This document shows positions 26,581 through 36,510 of a stretch of 64,000 nt of DNA, piece after piece. The notes beneath the pieces were generated by a model. That model saw only the letters and a list, made by a program, of their open reading frames with translations. It was not told the DNA's origin and did not search any database. Positions within the stretch are counted from its first letter, which is position 1. Each line of letters starts with the position of its first letter. Origin of the DNA: an uncultured Bacteroides sp. (lineage in GTDB: Bacteria; Bacteroidota; Bacteroidia; Bacteroidales; Bacteroidaceae); contig NZ_CAJULN010000001.1 in the NCBI RefSeq assembly GCF_910586915.1, positions 248,001 through 312,000 of the forward strand. Direction: 5' to 3'. The position numbers and the translations under genes were made by a program.

Positions 26581-27456
26581 TTATTTCTTGTCTTTTTCGA
26601 TGCTTATCAATTCAACTTCGAAAATCAAAGTAGAGAACGGTTTGATTTGACCGCCTGATTCCCTTGAGCCATAAGCAAGTTCCTGAGGGATGTAAAGTTC
26701 CCATTTTGAACCTACAGGCATCATTGTCAGGGCTTCTGTCCAACCTTTGATTACTTGGTTGGCACGGAAAGTAGCCGGTTCGTTGCGCTTGTAAGAACTG
26801 TCGAACTCAGTTCCGTCAATCAAAGTACCTTTGTAGTTTACTTTCACTTTGCAGGTATCGGCCGGAATTTCACCCTTACCTTCAGTGATTACTTTGTATT
26901 GCAGACCGCTCGGAGTGGTTTTTACACCTTCTTTTGTTTTGTTTTCGGCAAGGAACTTTTCGTTTTCAGCCTTGTAGTCGGCATATTTTTCTGCTAAAGT
27001 TTTTGCTTTGATAGTTTCAATGGTAGTGCGTGTATAAGTCTGGGCTTCATCCATAGTCATCAGACCGCCTTTTTCCAAAGTACCTGCAATGAATCCTGCC
27101 AAGATGTTCTCTTTGTTGACAGTCTTGGTAGAGTCGTCTCCAAACAATTCGTGATTGAAGCCTTCCACCATTTGAGTGATTTGCTGGCCGATTTGCAGAC
27201 CTGCTCTGTAGGCGATGTCTTTCTTGCCGTTCTTGGTGGCACCTTCGTTCAAACCTTTGATGAAATCTGCCAGATATGCAGTATCGACATCCATACGGCC
27301 TGTCAGATAGCCTTTCAGGCCTTGAGTCTGAGCCAAACCGAAAGAATAAGACAGTGAGTCGATGTCTGTTTTCATATTTGCTTTAGGAGATTGGGCTGTA
27401 CAAGAAGCAAGGCTTGCAGCAGCAGCGATTGTCATAAAAACACTAACTTTTTTCAT
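26581..27456 (-). CDS. FKBP-type peptidyl-prolyl isomerase lipoprotein (Mip-like)
   Basis: 291 residues. Lipoprotein signal with lipobox SLASC (Cys19), an N-terminal helical dimerisation domain (about 32-185, FKBP_N type: DSLSYSFGLAQTQGLKGYL...), then a C-terminal FKBP domain (about 190-287) with active-site residues Y, D-x-x-F (GTEFDSSYKRNEP), VIKGWTEAL and LAYGSRESGG. It catalyses cis-trans proline isomerisation and assists folding of envelope proteins. It lies 20 bp downstream of a second, cytoplasmic FKBP, with a strong terminator after it. Confidence 0.94.
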   Translation of the reverse strand: MKKVSVFMTIAAAASLASCTAQSPKANMKTDIDSLSYSFGLAQTQGLKGYLTGRMDVDTAYLADFIKGLNEGATKNGKKDIAYRAGLQIGQQITQMVEGFNHELFGDDSTKTVNKENILAGFIAGTLEKGGLMTMDEAQTYTRTTIETIKAKTLAEKYADYKAENEKFLAENKTKEGVKTTPSGLQYKVITEGKGEIPADTCKVKVNYKGTLIDGTEFDSSYKRNEPATFRANQVIKGWTEALTMMPVGSKWELYIPQELAYGSRESGGQIKPFSTLIFEVELISIEKDKK

Positions 27457-27476
27457 TTTGCTTTGAATTTTTTTAT

Positions 27477-28061
27477 TTATAATACTTCGAGTAATTCTAC
27501 TTCAAATACAAGTGTGCTGTGAGGAGGTATCATTTCTCCGGCACCTCTTGCGCCATAACCAAGTTCCGACGGAATGTACAGTTTCCATTTAGCACCTTCA
27601 GACATCAGTTGCAGTGCTTCCACCCATCCCGGAATTACCTGGTTGACACCAAATACGGCAGGTTCGCCACGTTGGATGGAGCTGTCGAACAGCGTTCCGT
27701 CAATCAGCGTGCCCTCGTAGTGACATCTCACCTGGTCCGTAGCTTGCGGCTTTTTGCCTGTACCTTCGTTGATGACTTCGTATTGCAATCCGCTGGGCAG
27801 AGTTACGATACCTGCTTTTTTCTTGTTTTCTTCGAGGAAAGCCTTTCCTTGTTCGATGGCGGCAGCGCTCATCTTTGCTTCCAATTCTTCGAAATATTTG
27901 TTTACTATTTCACGGGCTTCCTGATGGCTGATAGCCGTCTGGTTGCCTTCCAATACATCCTTGATAGCCTGTGTGAAGTCTTCTACTGAGAGATTCTTAA
28001 TCCCCATGCTTAATAAGTTTTGACCGATTCCCAGGCCAATAGAGTAACTGAATTTATCCAT
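27477..28061 (-). CDS. FKBP-type peptidyl-prolyl isomerase (FklB-like, cytoplasmic)
   Basis: 194 residues without a signal peptide. Short N-terminal helical domain (FSYSIGLGIGQNLLSMGI...; about 1-80), a linker helix (FLEENKKKAGIVTLPSGLQYEV), and a complete FKBP domain (about 95-194: GTLFDSSIQRGEP, VIPGWVEAL, LGYGARGAGE). It shares the architecture of the adjacent lipoprotein FKBP and is likely an old tandem duplicate that kept a different cell compartment. First gene of the pair. Confidence 0.93.
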   Translation of the reverse strand: MDKFSYSIGLGIGQNLLSMGIKNLSVEDFTQAIKDVLEGNQTAISHQEAREIVNKYFEELEAKMSAAAIEQGKAFLEENKKKAGIVTLPSGLQYEVINEGTGKKPQATDQVRCHYEGTLIDGTLFDSSIQRGEPAVFGVNQVIPGWVEALQLMSEGAKWKLYIPSELGYGARGAGEMIPPHSTLVFEVELLEVL

Positions 28062-28138
28062 ATAATGTTTCTTGTTGACGATTGAAACGCGTCACCTCCA
28101 TAGTTTTAGCTTTCAATCCATTGCAAATTTACGAGTCG

Positions 28139-28146
28139 CAAAAGTA
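28139..28146 (-). promoter_or_regulatory. Candidate promoter -7 box of the FKBP operon
   Basis: The minus strand reads TACTTTTG. A second match, TAAATTTG, is at 28124-28131. Either could serve the operon, whose first start codon is at 28061. Confidence 0.4.
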
Positions 28147-28234
28147 CGTGTTTTATTTGAATGATTTAGCATTTGGTATTTAAAAATTCTTATATCCGTG
28201 AAAGTTAGCCGCTTTTCTTTGAAGATTTTATTCT

Positions 28235-28262
28235 TTTGTTCCGGTGATTCTGATTACATTTG
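28235..28262 (+). promoter_or_regulatory. Promoter of the sirtuin gene
   Basis: TTTG (28235-28238) and TACATTTG (28255-28262) are separated by 16 bp. An AGAAGGAGA ribosome-binding stretch precedes the ATG, unusually strong for this genome. Confidence 0.5.
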
Positions 28263-28296
28263 TGCATCTTAAAAGCAAACAGAAGGAGAAACGGAT

Positions 28297-28995
28297 ATGA
28301 AGAATCTGGTAATTTTGACGGGTGCAGGCATGAGTGCCGAGAGTGGAATCAGTACATTTAGGGATGCGGGTGGTTTGTGGGACCGTTATCCGGTGGAGCA
28401 GGTTGCCACTCCGGAGGGGTATCAGCGTGACCCGGCTGTGGTGATAAGCTTTTATAACGAACGCCGGAAGCAACTATTGGATGTTGTTCCGAACCGAGGG
28501 CACGAGTTGTTGGCGCAACTGGAAAAGGACTTTAACGTAACAGTGGTGACACAGAATGTTGACAATCTGCACGAAAGAGCCGGGAGCAGCCATATAATCC
28601 ACCTGCATGGAGAATTGACAAAAGTCTGTTCCAGTCGCGACCCTTATAATCCCCGTTACATAAAGGAACTCGAACCGGAGGAATACGAAGTGAAACTTGG
28701 CGACAAGGCAGGAGACGGGACACAATTACGTCCTTTTATCGTATGGTTCGGTGAGGCGGTTCCCGAAATAGAGACTGCTGTACGATACGTGGAGAAAGCG
28801 GATATTTTCGTAATTATCGGCACTTCGCTCAATGTGTATCCTGCTGCGGGGTTGCTTCATTATGTACCAAGAGGAGCAGAGGTATATCTGATTGATCCGA
28901 AACCGGTAGATATACATACTTCACGTCCGATACACGTGATTCGGAAGGGAGCTTCCGAGGGTGTGGCGGAGCTGAAACAATTGTTGGGCGTCTGA
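28297..28995 (+). CDS. cobB: NAD-dependent protein deacylase (sirtuin)
   Basis: 232 residues covering the Rossmann sirtuin core: NAD-binding GAGMSAESGI and FRDAGGLW, TQNVDNLHERAG, catalytic His104 in HLHGEL, GTSLNVYPAA near the C-terminus. Tyr53 and Arg56 form the Y-x-x-R pair that marks class III enzymes such as E. coli CobB and human SIRT5, which recognise acidic acyl groups (succinyl, malonyl). The four-cysteine zinc module is not present: only one Cys (KVCSSRD) lies in the expected stretch. It should remove acyl groups from lysines using NAD+. Monocistronic. Confidence 0.93.
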   Translation: MKNLVILTGAGMSAESGISTFRDAGGLWDRYPVEQVATPEGYQRDPAVVISFYNERRKQLLDVVPNRGHELLAQLEKDFNVTVVTQNVDNLHERAGSSHIIHLHGELTKVCSSRDPYNPRYIKELEPEEYEVKLGDKAGDGTQLRPFIVWFGEAVPEIETAVRYVEKADIFVIIGTSLNVYPAAGLLHYVPRGAEVYLIDPKPVDIHTSRPIHVIRKGASEGVAELKQLLGV

Positions 28996-29064
28996 ATGCT
29001 TTCTTTTCTTGATTTTAGTTTGTGAAAAAGACTATGCATTGAAATATTAATTAAGTATTATTTG

Positions 29065-29072
29065 TATTTTTG
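29065..29072 (+). promoter_or_regulatory. Promoter -7 box of the second HTCS gene
   Basis: TATTTTTG matches TAnnTTTG, 25 bp before the ATG at 29098. ATTG at 29038-29041 is a weak -33 candidate. Confidence 0.5.
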
Positions 29073-29097
29073 TAGCCGCTAATCAATTATATAATAC

Positions 29098-32000
29098 ATG
29101 AAAAGAACTGTTATCTTCCTCTTGGGTATTTTAGGTATTATACTGGTGAATGCTAAAAACCATTACTTTAAACATCTGGGAGTTTCCGACGGTCTGTCCC
29201 AAGTTTGCATATTTTCTATCTATCAGGATGAACTGGGTGCTGTATGGTTGGGCACTTCGGAAGGATTGAACAGATATAATGGAAAGGATGTGAGGATATT
29301 CCGTCCTTCGCAGGATGGGGAAGGACTGACAAACAATGAAATCAATAAATTGTGTGGGGACGGGAAGGGGCGGATGTATATCCGTTCGGGGAATGATTTG
29401 ATAAAATGCGAACTTTATAAGGAACGGTTTACCTGTTTGCGCCGTAATGATGTGCGGGATATTTTCTGTAAGGGAGACACATTGTGGGTGAGTTGCAAAT
29501 CAGGTATTTATTATTGTACGGCAGAAAGTTCGGAGTTGACTCTTGCCGTACAGTTACAGAAAGGAGTCGGTTCCGGCGGAATGTTGTATGTAGATGATGA
29601 CCGGATATGGCTTGGCACTAATTATGTGGTAGCCGTCTCACGCAAGAATCCGGAGGAGCAAAAGATATTGGCTTCATTTGGTAGAGGATGCCAGTGCATT
29701 TCGGGAGACAGCAACGGTAATATCTGGGTGGGCACCTGGAACGGTCTGTATAAAATCTCCGCCGACAGAGAAGTGGCTCATTACGCAAGTGTTGCCGTCG
29801 GGGACGGGGTGTCCGACAATCAAATCAGATGTGTGCAGGAAGATGATTTCAAACGTATTTGGATAGGTACGTTTCGAGGGCTTGATTGCTATGACCCTGC
29901 TGCGGGCAAGTGGGAACACTATATACGCTATGGCGATTCTCCCAATACACTGAGCCATCATTCGGTTTTGTCTCTTCATAAAGATATGCAGGGAAATATG
30001 TGGGTAGGTACTTACTATGGGGGAGTAAATGTCTTTAATCCAAGTAAGAACGGCAATCATTTTTATTATGCCGAGCCTTTACAGAAAGACTGTCTGAGTT
30101 TTCCTGTGGTGGGAAAGATGACGGAAGACGATAAAGGAAACTTATGGATTTGTACGGAAGGAGGAGGACTGAACCGTTACGACGAAAGTACGGGCACTTT
30201 TGCTCACTATCAGCATATGCAAGGCGATAAGGAGAGTGTCGGCAGTGATAATCTGAAGTCGATATTCTATAACAAGGAAAATGAGCGTCTGTATGTCGGC
30301 ACTCACTTGGGCGGATTGTTTGTTTTGGACTTGAAATCGGACAGAGGACATACGCTTCATCATGTGGCGGGAGATTCGGCCTCGTTGCCGCACGAAATTG
30401 TGAATGACATACAGCGATATAAAAACGGGCTTGCCGTATTGACGCAGGGTGGGGCTATGTTTATGGACCCGGCTACCGAGAAGTTTTCACCTCTTTCGGA
30501 CAATCCGGATGTCAGACGGCTGTTGAGCAAAAGATATGCATATGAGACATTCCTTATTGACAGCAGGCAGCGCGTATGGCTGGGACTTGCCGAGGGAGGA
30601 GTCATTTGTATAGATTTGACTTCCTCTCAAATCACCCAATATGTGACGGACGTCAATAATCCCTCCGCCATAGAGCGTTTTAAGGTTGTCCATATTTTCG
30701 AGGATAGTAAAGGACGGATTTTCTTCGGAACAATAGGTTCGGGTGTCTTTGAATATTTGGAAGATGAACAACGGTTCAAGTCCTACAGTACTTCGAATCA
30801 GAGCCTTCCGAGTGATTATTGCTATTATATCAGCGAGTCTGTCGAAGACCGTTGTCTGTTCATGCTTCATGGAAAGGGGCTTTCCGTTTTCAATCCCGAA
30901 GAGGGCAGGGTAACGAATACTTATCATTTATTCAATCAAACCTATAGTCAGGGGTCTGCGTTATATATGGATAAGAAAGGGACACTTTTCATTGGTGGCA
31001 CAAACGGGCTGGCTTTGTTTCGTAAGCAAGCCTTGCATTCATTCCCTTCCAAAAACCTTTTAAACTTTGACAAACTGTTTATTTTTAATGAGGAAATCGG
31101 TCCTAACGACGGTTCCGATATCCTGACCGATATTTTAGCAAAGACATCGGATGTCTATTTGAGTTACAAGCAGAACAACATAGCCATCGAACTTGCCACC
31201 TTCAATTATGATAACGACCGCAGCCGTCTGTTCGAATATCAGCTGGACGGTTTTGATAAGGTATGGACGCAAACCGCCAATACCACCATCACTTATACAA
31301 ATCTTTCGCCAGGCAATTATACGTTGAGAGTCCGTCCGTTGGATTCCAAAGAAAAGGCGAGGCAGGAAATCAGCGTCAATATACACGTGTCTGCTCCGTT
31401 CTACGCTACCGTTTGGGCATATCTTTTCTATTTCCTTTGCTTACTTGGGCTGATGATTGCATTCATTCGTTTCAAAACCCGCCAGGCAGCGTTGAAGTCT
31501 TCTTTGGAGTTTGAAAGGAAAGAAAAAGAGCGGATAGAAGAGATGAATCAGATAAAATTGCGCTTCTTTACGAATATATCCCATGAGTTCCGTACGCCGT
31601 TGACACTTATTCTCGGTCAGATTGAGGTGCTGATGCAGATGGATTTGAGCACGACTATTTATAATCGTATCCTTCGCATTTACAAGAACGCATGGCATAT
31701 GCGCAATCTCATATCTGAATTGCTCGATTTCCGCAAGCAGGAGCAGGGTTACCTGAAGTTGAAAGTGGAAGAGCAAGATTTGATTGCTTTTACCCGGCAG
31801 ATTTATATGTGCTTTTACGAATATGCACAGAAGAAAGAAATTACTTACCGCTTTGACCATGTGGAAGAAACTGTCTCCGTGTGGTTTGATTCGAAGCAGT
31901 TGCAGAAAGTTATTTTCAATTTGTTGTCGAATGCTTTCAAATACACCTCCGACAAAGGTAACATAACGGTGGAAATAAGAAAAACGGCGTCTCAGGCTAT

Positions 32001-33147
32001 GGTATCGGTACGCGATACGGGAGTCGGCATTCCCGAAGAACATATCTCGAAGATTTTCGAAAGATTCTATCAGACGGACAACCTTACCTCTTCTTTCACT
32101 ATGGGCACAGGCATAGGGCTGGCGTTGGCTAAGGGAATAATGAATATGCATCATGGAAAGATTGAGGTAGAGAGCACTGTCGGTAAGGGAACCACATTCA
32201 CTCTGTATCTTCCTTTGGGTAACCGTCATTTCAGCGATGAAGAGATGGCGACGACGGAGGGCAAGGAAGTGATGGTTATTCAGGATTCGTTACCCGCTTT
32301 TTCGTTTGAGCAAAGAGTAGAAGAGGATAAGAAGGTGCAGGAAGAGAGTCCGGCGGTTGCAGAAACCTCTGCCAATGGGGAAGAGAAATCCACTATCTTG
32401 CTGGTAGACGACAATGAAGAACTGTTGTTCATGTTGGAAGAGCTGTTTCTGCCTACATATAAGGTATATATGGCGCACAATGGACGTGAAGGGTTGGAAA
32501 TGGCACGCCAGATACAGCCTGACTTGATTATCAGTGATGTGATGATGCCTGGAATGTCGGGCAAGGAATTATGCTATAAAATAAAGACGAATGTAGAACT
32601 TTCTCATATTTCGGTTGTATTGCTCACAGCCCAAACCTCCATCGAATATATGATAGAGGGATTGATGTTTGGCGCAGACGACTATGTGACAAAGCCGTTC
32701 AATGTCAGGATATTAGTGACGCGTTGTAACAACCTGATTAAAAACAGAAAGCGTTTGATAGCCCATTATGCAGGCAAGCCTGTTGCGGAATCTCCGGTGC
32801 CGCAAGCTATCAACGAGAAAGACAAGGAACTATTGGAAAGATGCGTAGGTATTATTAAAAACAACTTTGAGAATCAGGATTTTGATGTGACCGCCCTTGC
32901 TTCCGAACTCTGTATGGGACGTAGCAAATTGTATGCGCAATTCAAACAGGTGACCGGATTGACTCCGAACGAATTTATTCTGAAAGTAAAACTGGACGAA
33001 GCAATGGTGTTGTTAAAGAAAGCTCCCGAACTGAATATTTCGGAGATTTCCTTCCGGTTGGGCTTCTCTTCGCCCCGTTATTTCAGCAAATCCTTCAAAG
33101 CCTTTTTCGGAGTGGCTCCGCAGGTGGTACGGAATAGGAAAGAATAG
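29098..33147 (+). CDS. Hybrid two-component system sensor/regulator, full length
   Basis: 1349 residues, complete. Signal peptide (1-19), two seven-bladed Reg_prop propellers (about 25-690; repeats like GAVWLGTSEGLNRYNG, GNIWVGTWNGLYKIS, KRIWIGTFRGLDCY, GNLWICTEGGGLNRY), a Y_Y_Y domain (about 695-765), one membrane helix (about 772-795), HisKA with His829 (SHEFRTPL), HATPase (NLLSNAFKYTS; DTGVGIPEE; GTGIGLAL), a receiver domain with Asp1147 (SDVMMPGMSG), and an AraC-type HTH (about 1245-1349). It binds an oligosaccharide in the periplasm and activates a PUL. The susC 200 bp downstream has a matching promoter and paired direct repeats, so local control is likely. Confidence 0.97.
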   Translation: MKRTVIFLLGILGIILVNAKNHYFKHLGVSDGLSQVCIFSIYQDELGAVWLGTSEGLNRYNGKDVRIFRPSQDGEGLTNNEINKLCGDGKGRMYIRSGNDLIKCELYKERFTCLRRNDVRDIFCKGDTLWVSCKSGIYYCTAESSELTLAVQLQKGVGSGGMLYVDDDRIWLGTNYVVAVSRKNPEEQKILASFGRGCQCISGDSNGNIWVGTWNGLYKISADREVAHYASVAVGDGVSDNQIRCVQEDDFKRIWIGTFRGLDCYDPAAGKWEHYIRYGDSPNTLSHHSVLSLHKDMQGNMWVGTYYGGVNVFNPSKNGNHFYYAEPLQKDCLSFPVVGKMTEDDKGNLWICTEGGGLNRYDESTGTFAHYQHMQGDKESVGSDNLKSIFYNKENERLYVGTHLGGLFVLDLKSDRGHTLHHVAGDSASLPHEIVNDIQRYKNGLAVLTQGGAMFMDPATEKFSPLSDNPDVRRLLSKRYAYETFLIDSRQRVWLGLAEGGVICIDLTSSQITQYVTDVNNPSAIERFKVVHIFEDSKGRIFFGTIGSGVFEYLEDEQRFKSYSTSNQSLPSDYCYYISESVEDRCLFMLHGKGLSVFNPEEGRVTNTYHLFNQTYSQGSALYMDKKGTLFIGGTNGLALFRKQALHSFPSKNLLNFDKLFIFNEEIGPNDGSDILTDILAKTSDVYLSYKQNNIAIELATFNYDNDRSRLFEYQLDGFDKVWTQTANTTITYTNLSPGNYTLRVRPLDSKEKARQEISVNIHVSAPFYATVWAYLFYFLCLLGLMIAFIRFKTRQAALKSSLEFERKEKERIEEMNQIKLRFFTNISHEFRTPLTLILGQIEVLMQMDLSTTIYNRILRIYKNAWHMRNLISELLDFRKQEQGYLKLKVEEQDLIAFTRQIYMCFYEYAQKKEITYRFDHVEETVSVWFDSKQLQKVIFNLLSNAFKYTSDKGNITVEIRKTASQAMVSVRDTGVGIPEEHISKIFERFYQTDNLTSSFTMGTGIGLALAKGIMNMHHGKIEVESTVGKGTTFTLYLPLGNRHFSDEEMATTEGKEVMVIQDSLPAFSFEQRVEEDKKVQEESPAVAETSANGEEKSTILLVDDNEELLFMLEELFLPTYKVYMAHNGREGLEMARQIQPDLIISDVMMPGMSGKELCYKIKTNVELSHISVVLLTAQTSIEYMIEGLMFGADDYVTKPFNVRILVTRCNNLIKNRKRLIAHYAGKPVAESPVPQAINEKDKELLERCVGIIKNNFENQDFDVTALASELCMGRSKLYAQFKQVTGLTPNEFILKVKLDEAMVLLKKAPELNISEISFRLGFSSPRYFSKSFKAFFGVAPQVVRNRKE

Positions 33148-33202
33148 TTCGTCGTTATTCCGCCCGAAGATATTTGGAAACGTGTGGGTAAGGAAAGAAA
33201 AT

Positions 33203-33241
33203 GTGTCCAAATCTTCCATGATGAGTGTTCAAATCTTCCAT
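33203..33241 (+). promoter_or_regulatory. Candidate HTCS operator: two 17-bp direct repeats, 22-bp step
   Basis: GTGTCCAAATCTTCCAT (33203-33219) and GTGTTCAAATCTTCCAT (33225-33241) differ at one base and start 22 bp apart, two helical turns. They lie 35 bp upstream of the -33 element of the susC promoter and directly behind the HTCS gene, as expected for binding of a dimeric AraC-type activator. Confidence 0.7.
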
Positions 33242-33276
33242 ACGGATTTAAAAATGTTCTTTTCTTAAAATTAGGG

Positions 33277-33308
33277 TTTACAGATACGGTTTCTTATTTT
33301 TAGTTTTG
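33277..33308 (+). promoter_or_regulatory. Promoter of the SusC/SusD operon
   Basis: TTTA (33277-33280, one mismatch from TTTG), 20-bp spacer, TAGTTTTG (33301-33308), 39 bp before the susC ATG. Confidence 0.65.
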
Positions 33309-33347
33309 GATTGGTTTTAATTCTTATATTAACTAATCTAATAACTT

Positions 33348-36300
33348 ATGAAATTTGAAAAGCTTTATTTGTTGCTGTTGGCTTGCTTCATTTCGATGGG
33401 AGCATATTCGCAGAGCGAGCAACAGAAAATGACTGATAGCGGAAAGAGCCAGCAATCAGGTCATGCGAAAGTTAAAATCTCCGGACAGGTTTTTGATGAG
33501 AGCGGTGAAGGAATCCCCGGCGCGAATGTCAGTATTAAAAGTAATCCCTCTGTGGGAACCATCACTGATATGGACGGTAGGTTCATACTGAATGCTTCTG
33601 CTAAGGATGTATTGATAATCAGTTTTGTGGGATATAACACGCAGGAGTTTCCTCTCAATGGAAAGACAAATATTACCGTCAGTCTTTCGCAGAATGTAAA
33701 TGAACTGGAAGGGGTGGAAGTCGTAGCGTTCGGTACACAGAAGAAGGAAAGTGTGATTGGTTCCATCACCACGCTTTCTCCTAAGAGCCTGAGAGTGCCG
33801 AGCAGTAATATGACTACTGCGCTGGCAGGTCAGGTGGCCGGGCTTATTTCCTATCAGACATCTGGAGAGCCGGGTGCGGATGATGCAACCTTTTTTGTGC
33901 GCGGTATCGCATCTTTCGGATTTAACACCAGTCCTTTGATACTGATTGACAATATCGAATCGACCAGTACGGACTTAGGCCGTTTGAATCCTGATGATAT
34001 TGAAAGTTTTTCGATTATGAAAGACGCTATGGCAACAGCTCTGTACGGTTCGAGAGGAGCCAACGGGGTTGTACTGGTAAAGACAAAAGAGGGAGAAAGA
34101 GGAAAGACGAAATTCGATGTAAGAGTAGAGGGAAGCAATTCGCGTCCGACAAGCAATATCGAACTGGCAGATCCCATCTCTTACATGAAATTGCATAACG
34201 AGGCAATTTTAACGCGCGATCCCCTTTCGCCTGTCATGTATAGCGATGATAAAATAGACAGAACAGTGCCCGGTTTGGGTTCTGTGATTTATCCTTATAC
34301 CGATTGGAAGAAGCAGTTGATGAAGAATTCTGCCTGGAACGGGCGGGCCAACATGAGCATTAGCGGCGGCGGAAATGCGGCTACATATTACGTATCGCTC
34401 CGATATACCAAAGACCAGGGTTTGTTGAATGTAGACGGCAAAAACAACTTCAACAATAACATCAATCTTCAAACTTACCAGATGAGGGCCAATGTCAATA
34501 TCAATGTGACAAAAACCACCCAGGTAAGAGTCAATCTGAGCGGAATATTTGATGACTATGAGGGGCCTATTTATTCGGGTTCGGACATTTACTCAATGGT
34601 GATGAAGGCAAATCCTGTTCTTTTCCCTGCGGTATATCCCACAGACAAGGAACATCAGTACATCAAGCATATTCTTTTTGGAAACAGTGATGACGGAAGT
34701 TACATCAACCCGTATGCCGAGATGGTGAAGGGATATAAGGACTATGAGAATACTACGATGCTTGCCACACTGGGAATTACGCAAGATTTGGATTTTCTGA
34801 CCAAAGGCCTGAAATTTGAAGGTTTCTTCAATATCTCACGCAAATCATACTACAGCCAGACCAGGCAGTACAAACCTTATTATTATGCGTTGAGTTCTTA
34901 TGATTTCATGACGGGCAACTACTCCATTGAGAATATTAACCCCGATTCGGGAACTGAATACCTTGATTTTGGCAATGGGGATAAGACGGTCAACAATGTG
35001 ATGACAATAGAAACAAGGACCAATTACAACCGCGATTTTGGAAACCATCGGGTTGGCGGGCTTATCGTCACTCAATATATCGACAGCAAGAACCCCAATT
35101 ATACTACACTGCAAGAGAGTTTGCCCTCCAGGAACTTTGGTGTGTCGGGACGTTTCACATATGCTTATGCCGATCGTTATTTCTCTGAATTCAACTTCGG
35201 GTTAAATGGTTCCGAACGTTTCGACAAGGAGCACAGATGGGGCTTTTTCCCCTCCGTTGGCGGCGGATGGATGATTTCGAACGAGCCTTTCTTTGAAAGC
35301 CTGAGTCATAAGATTGACAAATTGAAGATAAGAGCTTCCTACGGTTTGGTGGGTAATGATAAGATTGGCGATACGTCGCAGCGTTTCTTATATCTGTCCA
35401 ATGTCAATATGAATTCTACGGGAGCCTCTTTCGGATACGAGAACGGATACAGCAGGCCGGGCGTAAGCGTGTCGCGTTATGCCAACCCTGCCATTGGCTG
35501 GGAAAAAGCCTACAAGGCGAATTATGCACTCGAAGCATCCTTCTACGGTTTTGACCTGATAGCAGAATATTTTACCGAACGCCGCACCAGCATATTGCAG
35601 AAGCGGGAAAGCATTCCAGGCGTCATGGGATACGAAGTAAACTCATACGCCAATATCGGCGAAACAAAAGGACATGGGGTAGACCTCGACTTAAAGTATA
35701 ACAAGAATATCAGCAAGGATTGCTATGTGATAGCGCGCGGTAACTTTACGTATGCTCACAGCGAATATTTGAAATACGAAGACAACACTTACGACAAGGA
35801 GTGGTGGAAATACAAAATCGGCTATTCTCCCCGACAGCAATGGGGATACATTGCCGAAGGGCTGTTCATAGATGATGCCGAAGTGGCCAACTCGCCCGTA
35901 CAGACAGGCAATTACCAGGCGGGAGATATCAAATTCCGCGATATGAACGGCGATGGAGTAATCAATTCGCTGGATGAAGTGCCGATAGGCTATCCTACCA
36001 CTCCTGAGATTAACTACGGTTTCGGGGCTACTTTCGGATATAAAGGATTCGATGTAAACTTCCAGTTTCACGGTTCGGCACATTCCTCATTTTGGATTGA
36101 CTATGAGAAGATGTCTCCGTTTTTCCAGTCGACAGTATCCGGACAGAAGGGCAACAATCAGTTGGCGAAGTTCATAGCCGACAGTTATTGGTCGGAGAGC
36201 AACCGCGACCGTTATGCCACATGGCCAAGACTGTCGACCACCTCCATTGCCAACAACAAGTCCAGAAGCACCTGGTTCATGAGAGACGGTTCGTTCTTGC

Positions 36301-36503
36301 GGCTTAAGTTGGTGGAGATGGGCTATACCGTACCTCAGAAATTGGTTCGTAAATGGGGGATGTCCAATTTAAGATTCTATATGTCTTCCACCAATCTCTT
36401 TGTATTGAGCAAGTTTAAGGAGTGGGATGTGGAATTGGCGGGCAACGGTCTCAACTATCCGTTGCAGCGTGTATTCAATATCGGAGTAAGTGTAGGTTTT
36501 TAA
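33348..36503 (+). CDS. SusC-family TonB-dependent transporter
   Basis: 1051 residues: signal peptide (ends GAYSQ), a hydrophilic linker rich in Gln/Ser (about 22-42), CarboxypepD_reg-like domain (about 43-120, KISGQVFDESGEGIPGANVSI...), plug domain with FSIMKDAMATALYGSRGANGV (about 222-242), and the barrel to the C-terminal GVSVGF. No STN domain, consistent with HTCS control. It is the first gene of the four-gene plus-strand operon (SusC, SusD, two lipoproteins) and imports the oligosaccharide bound by the SusD at 36511. Confidence 0.96.
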   Translation: MKFEKLYLLLLACFISMGAYSQSEQQKMTDSGKSQQSGHAKVKISGQVFDESGEGIPGANVSIKSNPSVGTITDMDGRFILNASAKDVLIISFVGYNTQEFPLNGKTNITVSLSQNVNELEGVEVVAFGTQKKESVIGSITTLSPKSLRVPSSNMTTALAGQVAGLISYQTSGEPGADDATFFVRGIASFGFNTSPLILIDNIESTSTDLGRLNPDDIESFSIMKDAMATALYGSRGANGVVLVKTKEGERGKTKFDVRVEGSNSRPTSNIELADPISYMKLHNEAILTRDPLSPVMYSDDKIDRTVPGLGSVIYPYTDWKKQLMKNSAWNGRANMSISGGGNAATYYVSLRYTKDQGLLNVDGKNNFNNNINLQTYQMRANVNINVTKTTQVRVNLSGIFDDYEGPIYSGSDIYSMVMKANPVLFPAVYPTDKEHQYIKHILFGNSDDGSYINPYAEMVKGYKDYENTTMLATLGITQDLDFLTKGLKFEGFFNISRKSYYSQTRQYKPYYYALSSYDFMTGNYSIENINPDSGTEYLDFGNGDKTVNNVMTIETRTNYNRDFGNHRVGGLIVTQYIDSKNPNYTTLQESLPSRNFGVSGRFTYAYADRYFSEFNFGLNGSERFDKEHRWGFFPSVGGGWMISNEPFFESLSHKIDKLKIRASYGLVGNDKIGDTSQRFLYLSNVNMNSTGASFGYENGYSRPGVSVSRYANPAIGWEKAYKANYALEASFYGFDLIAEYFTERRTSILQKRESIPGVMGYEVNSYANIGETKGHGVDLDLKYNKNISKDCYVIARGNFTYAHSEYLKYEDNTYDKEWWKYKIGYSPRQQWGYIAEGLFIDDAEVANSPVQTGNYQAGDIKFRDMNGDGVINSLDEVPIGYPTTPEINYGFGATFGYKGFDVNFQFHGSAHSSFWIDYEKMSPFFQSTVSGQKGNNQLAKFIADSYWSESNRDRYATWPRLSTTSIANNKSRSTWFMRDGSFLRLKLVEMGYTVPQKLVRKWGMSNLRFYMSSTNLFVLSKFKEWDVELAGNGLNYPLQRVFNIGVSVGF

Positions 36504-36510
36504 AAAAAGA

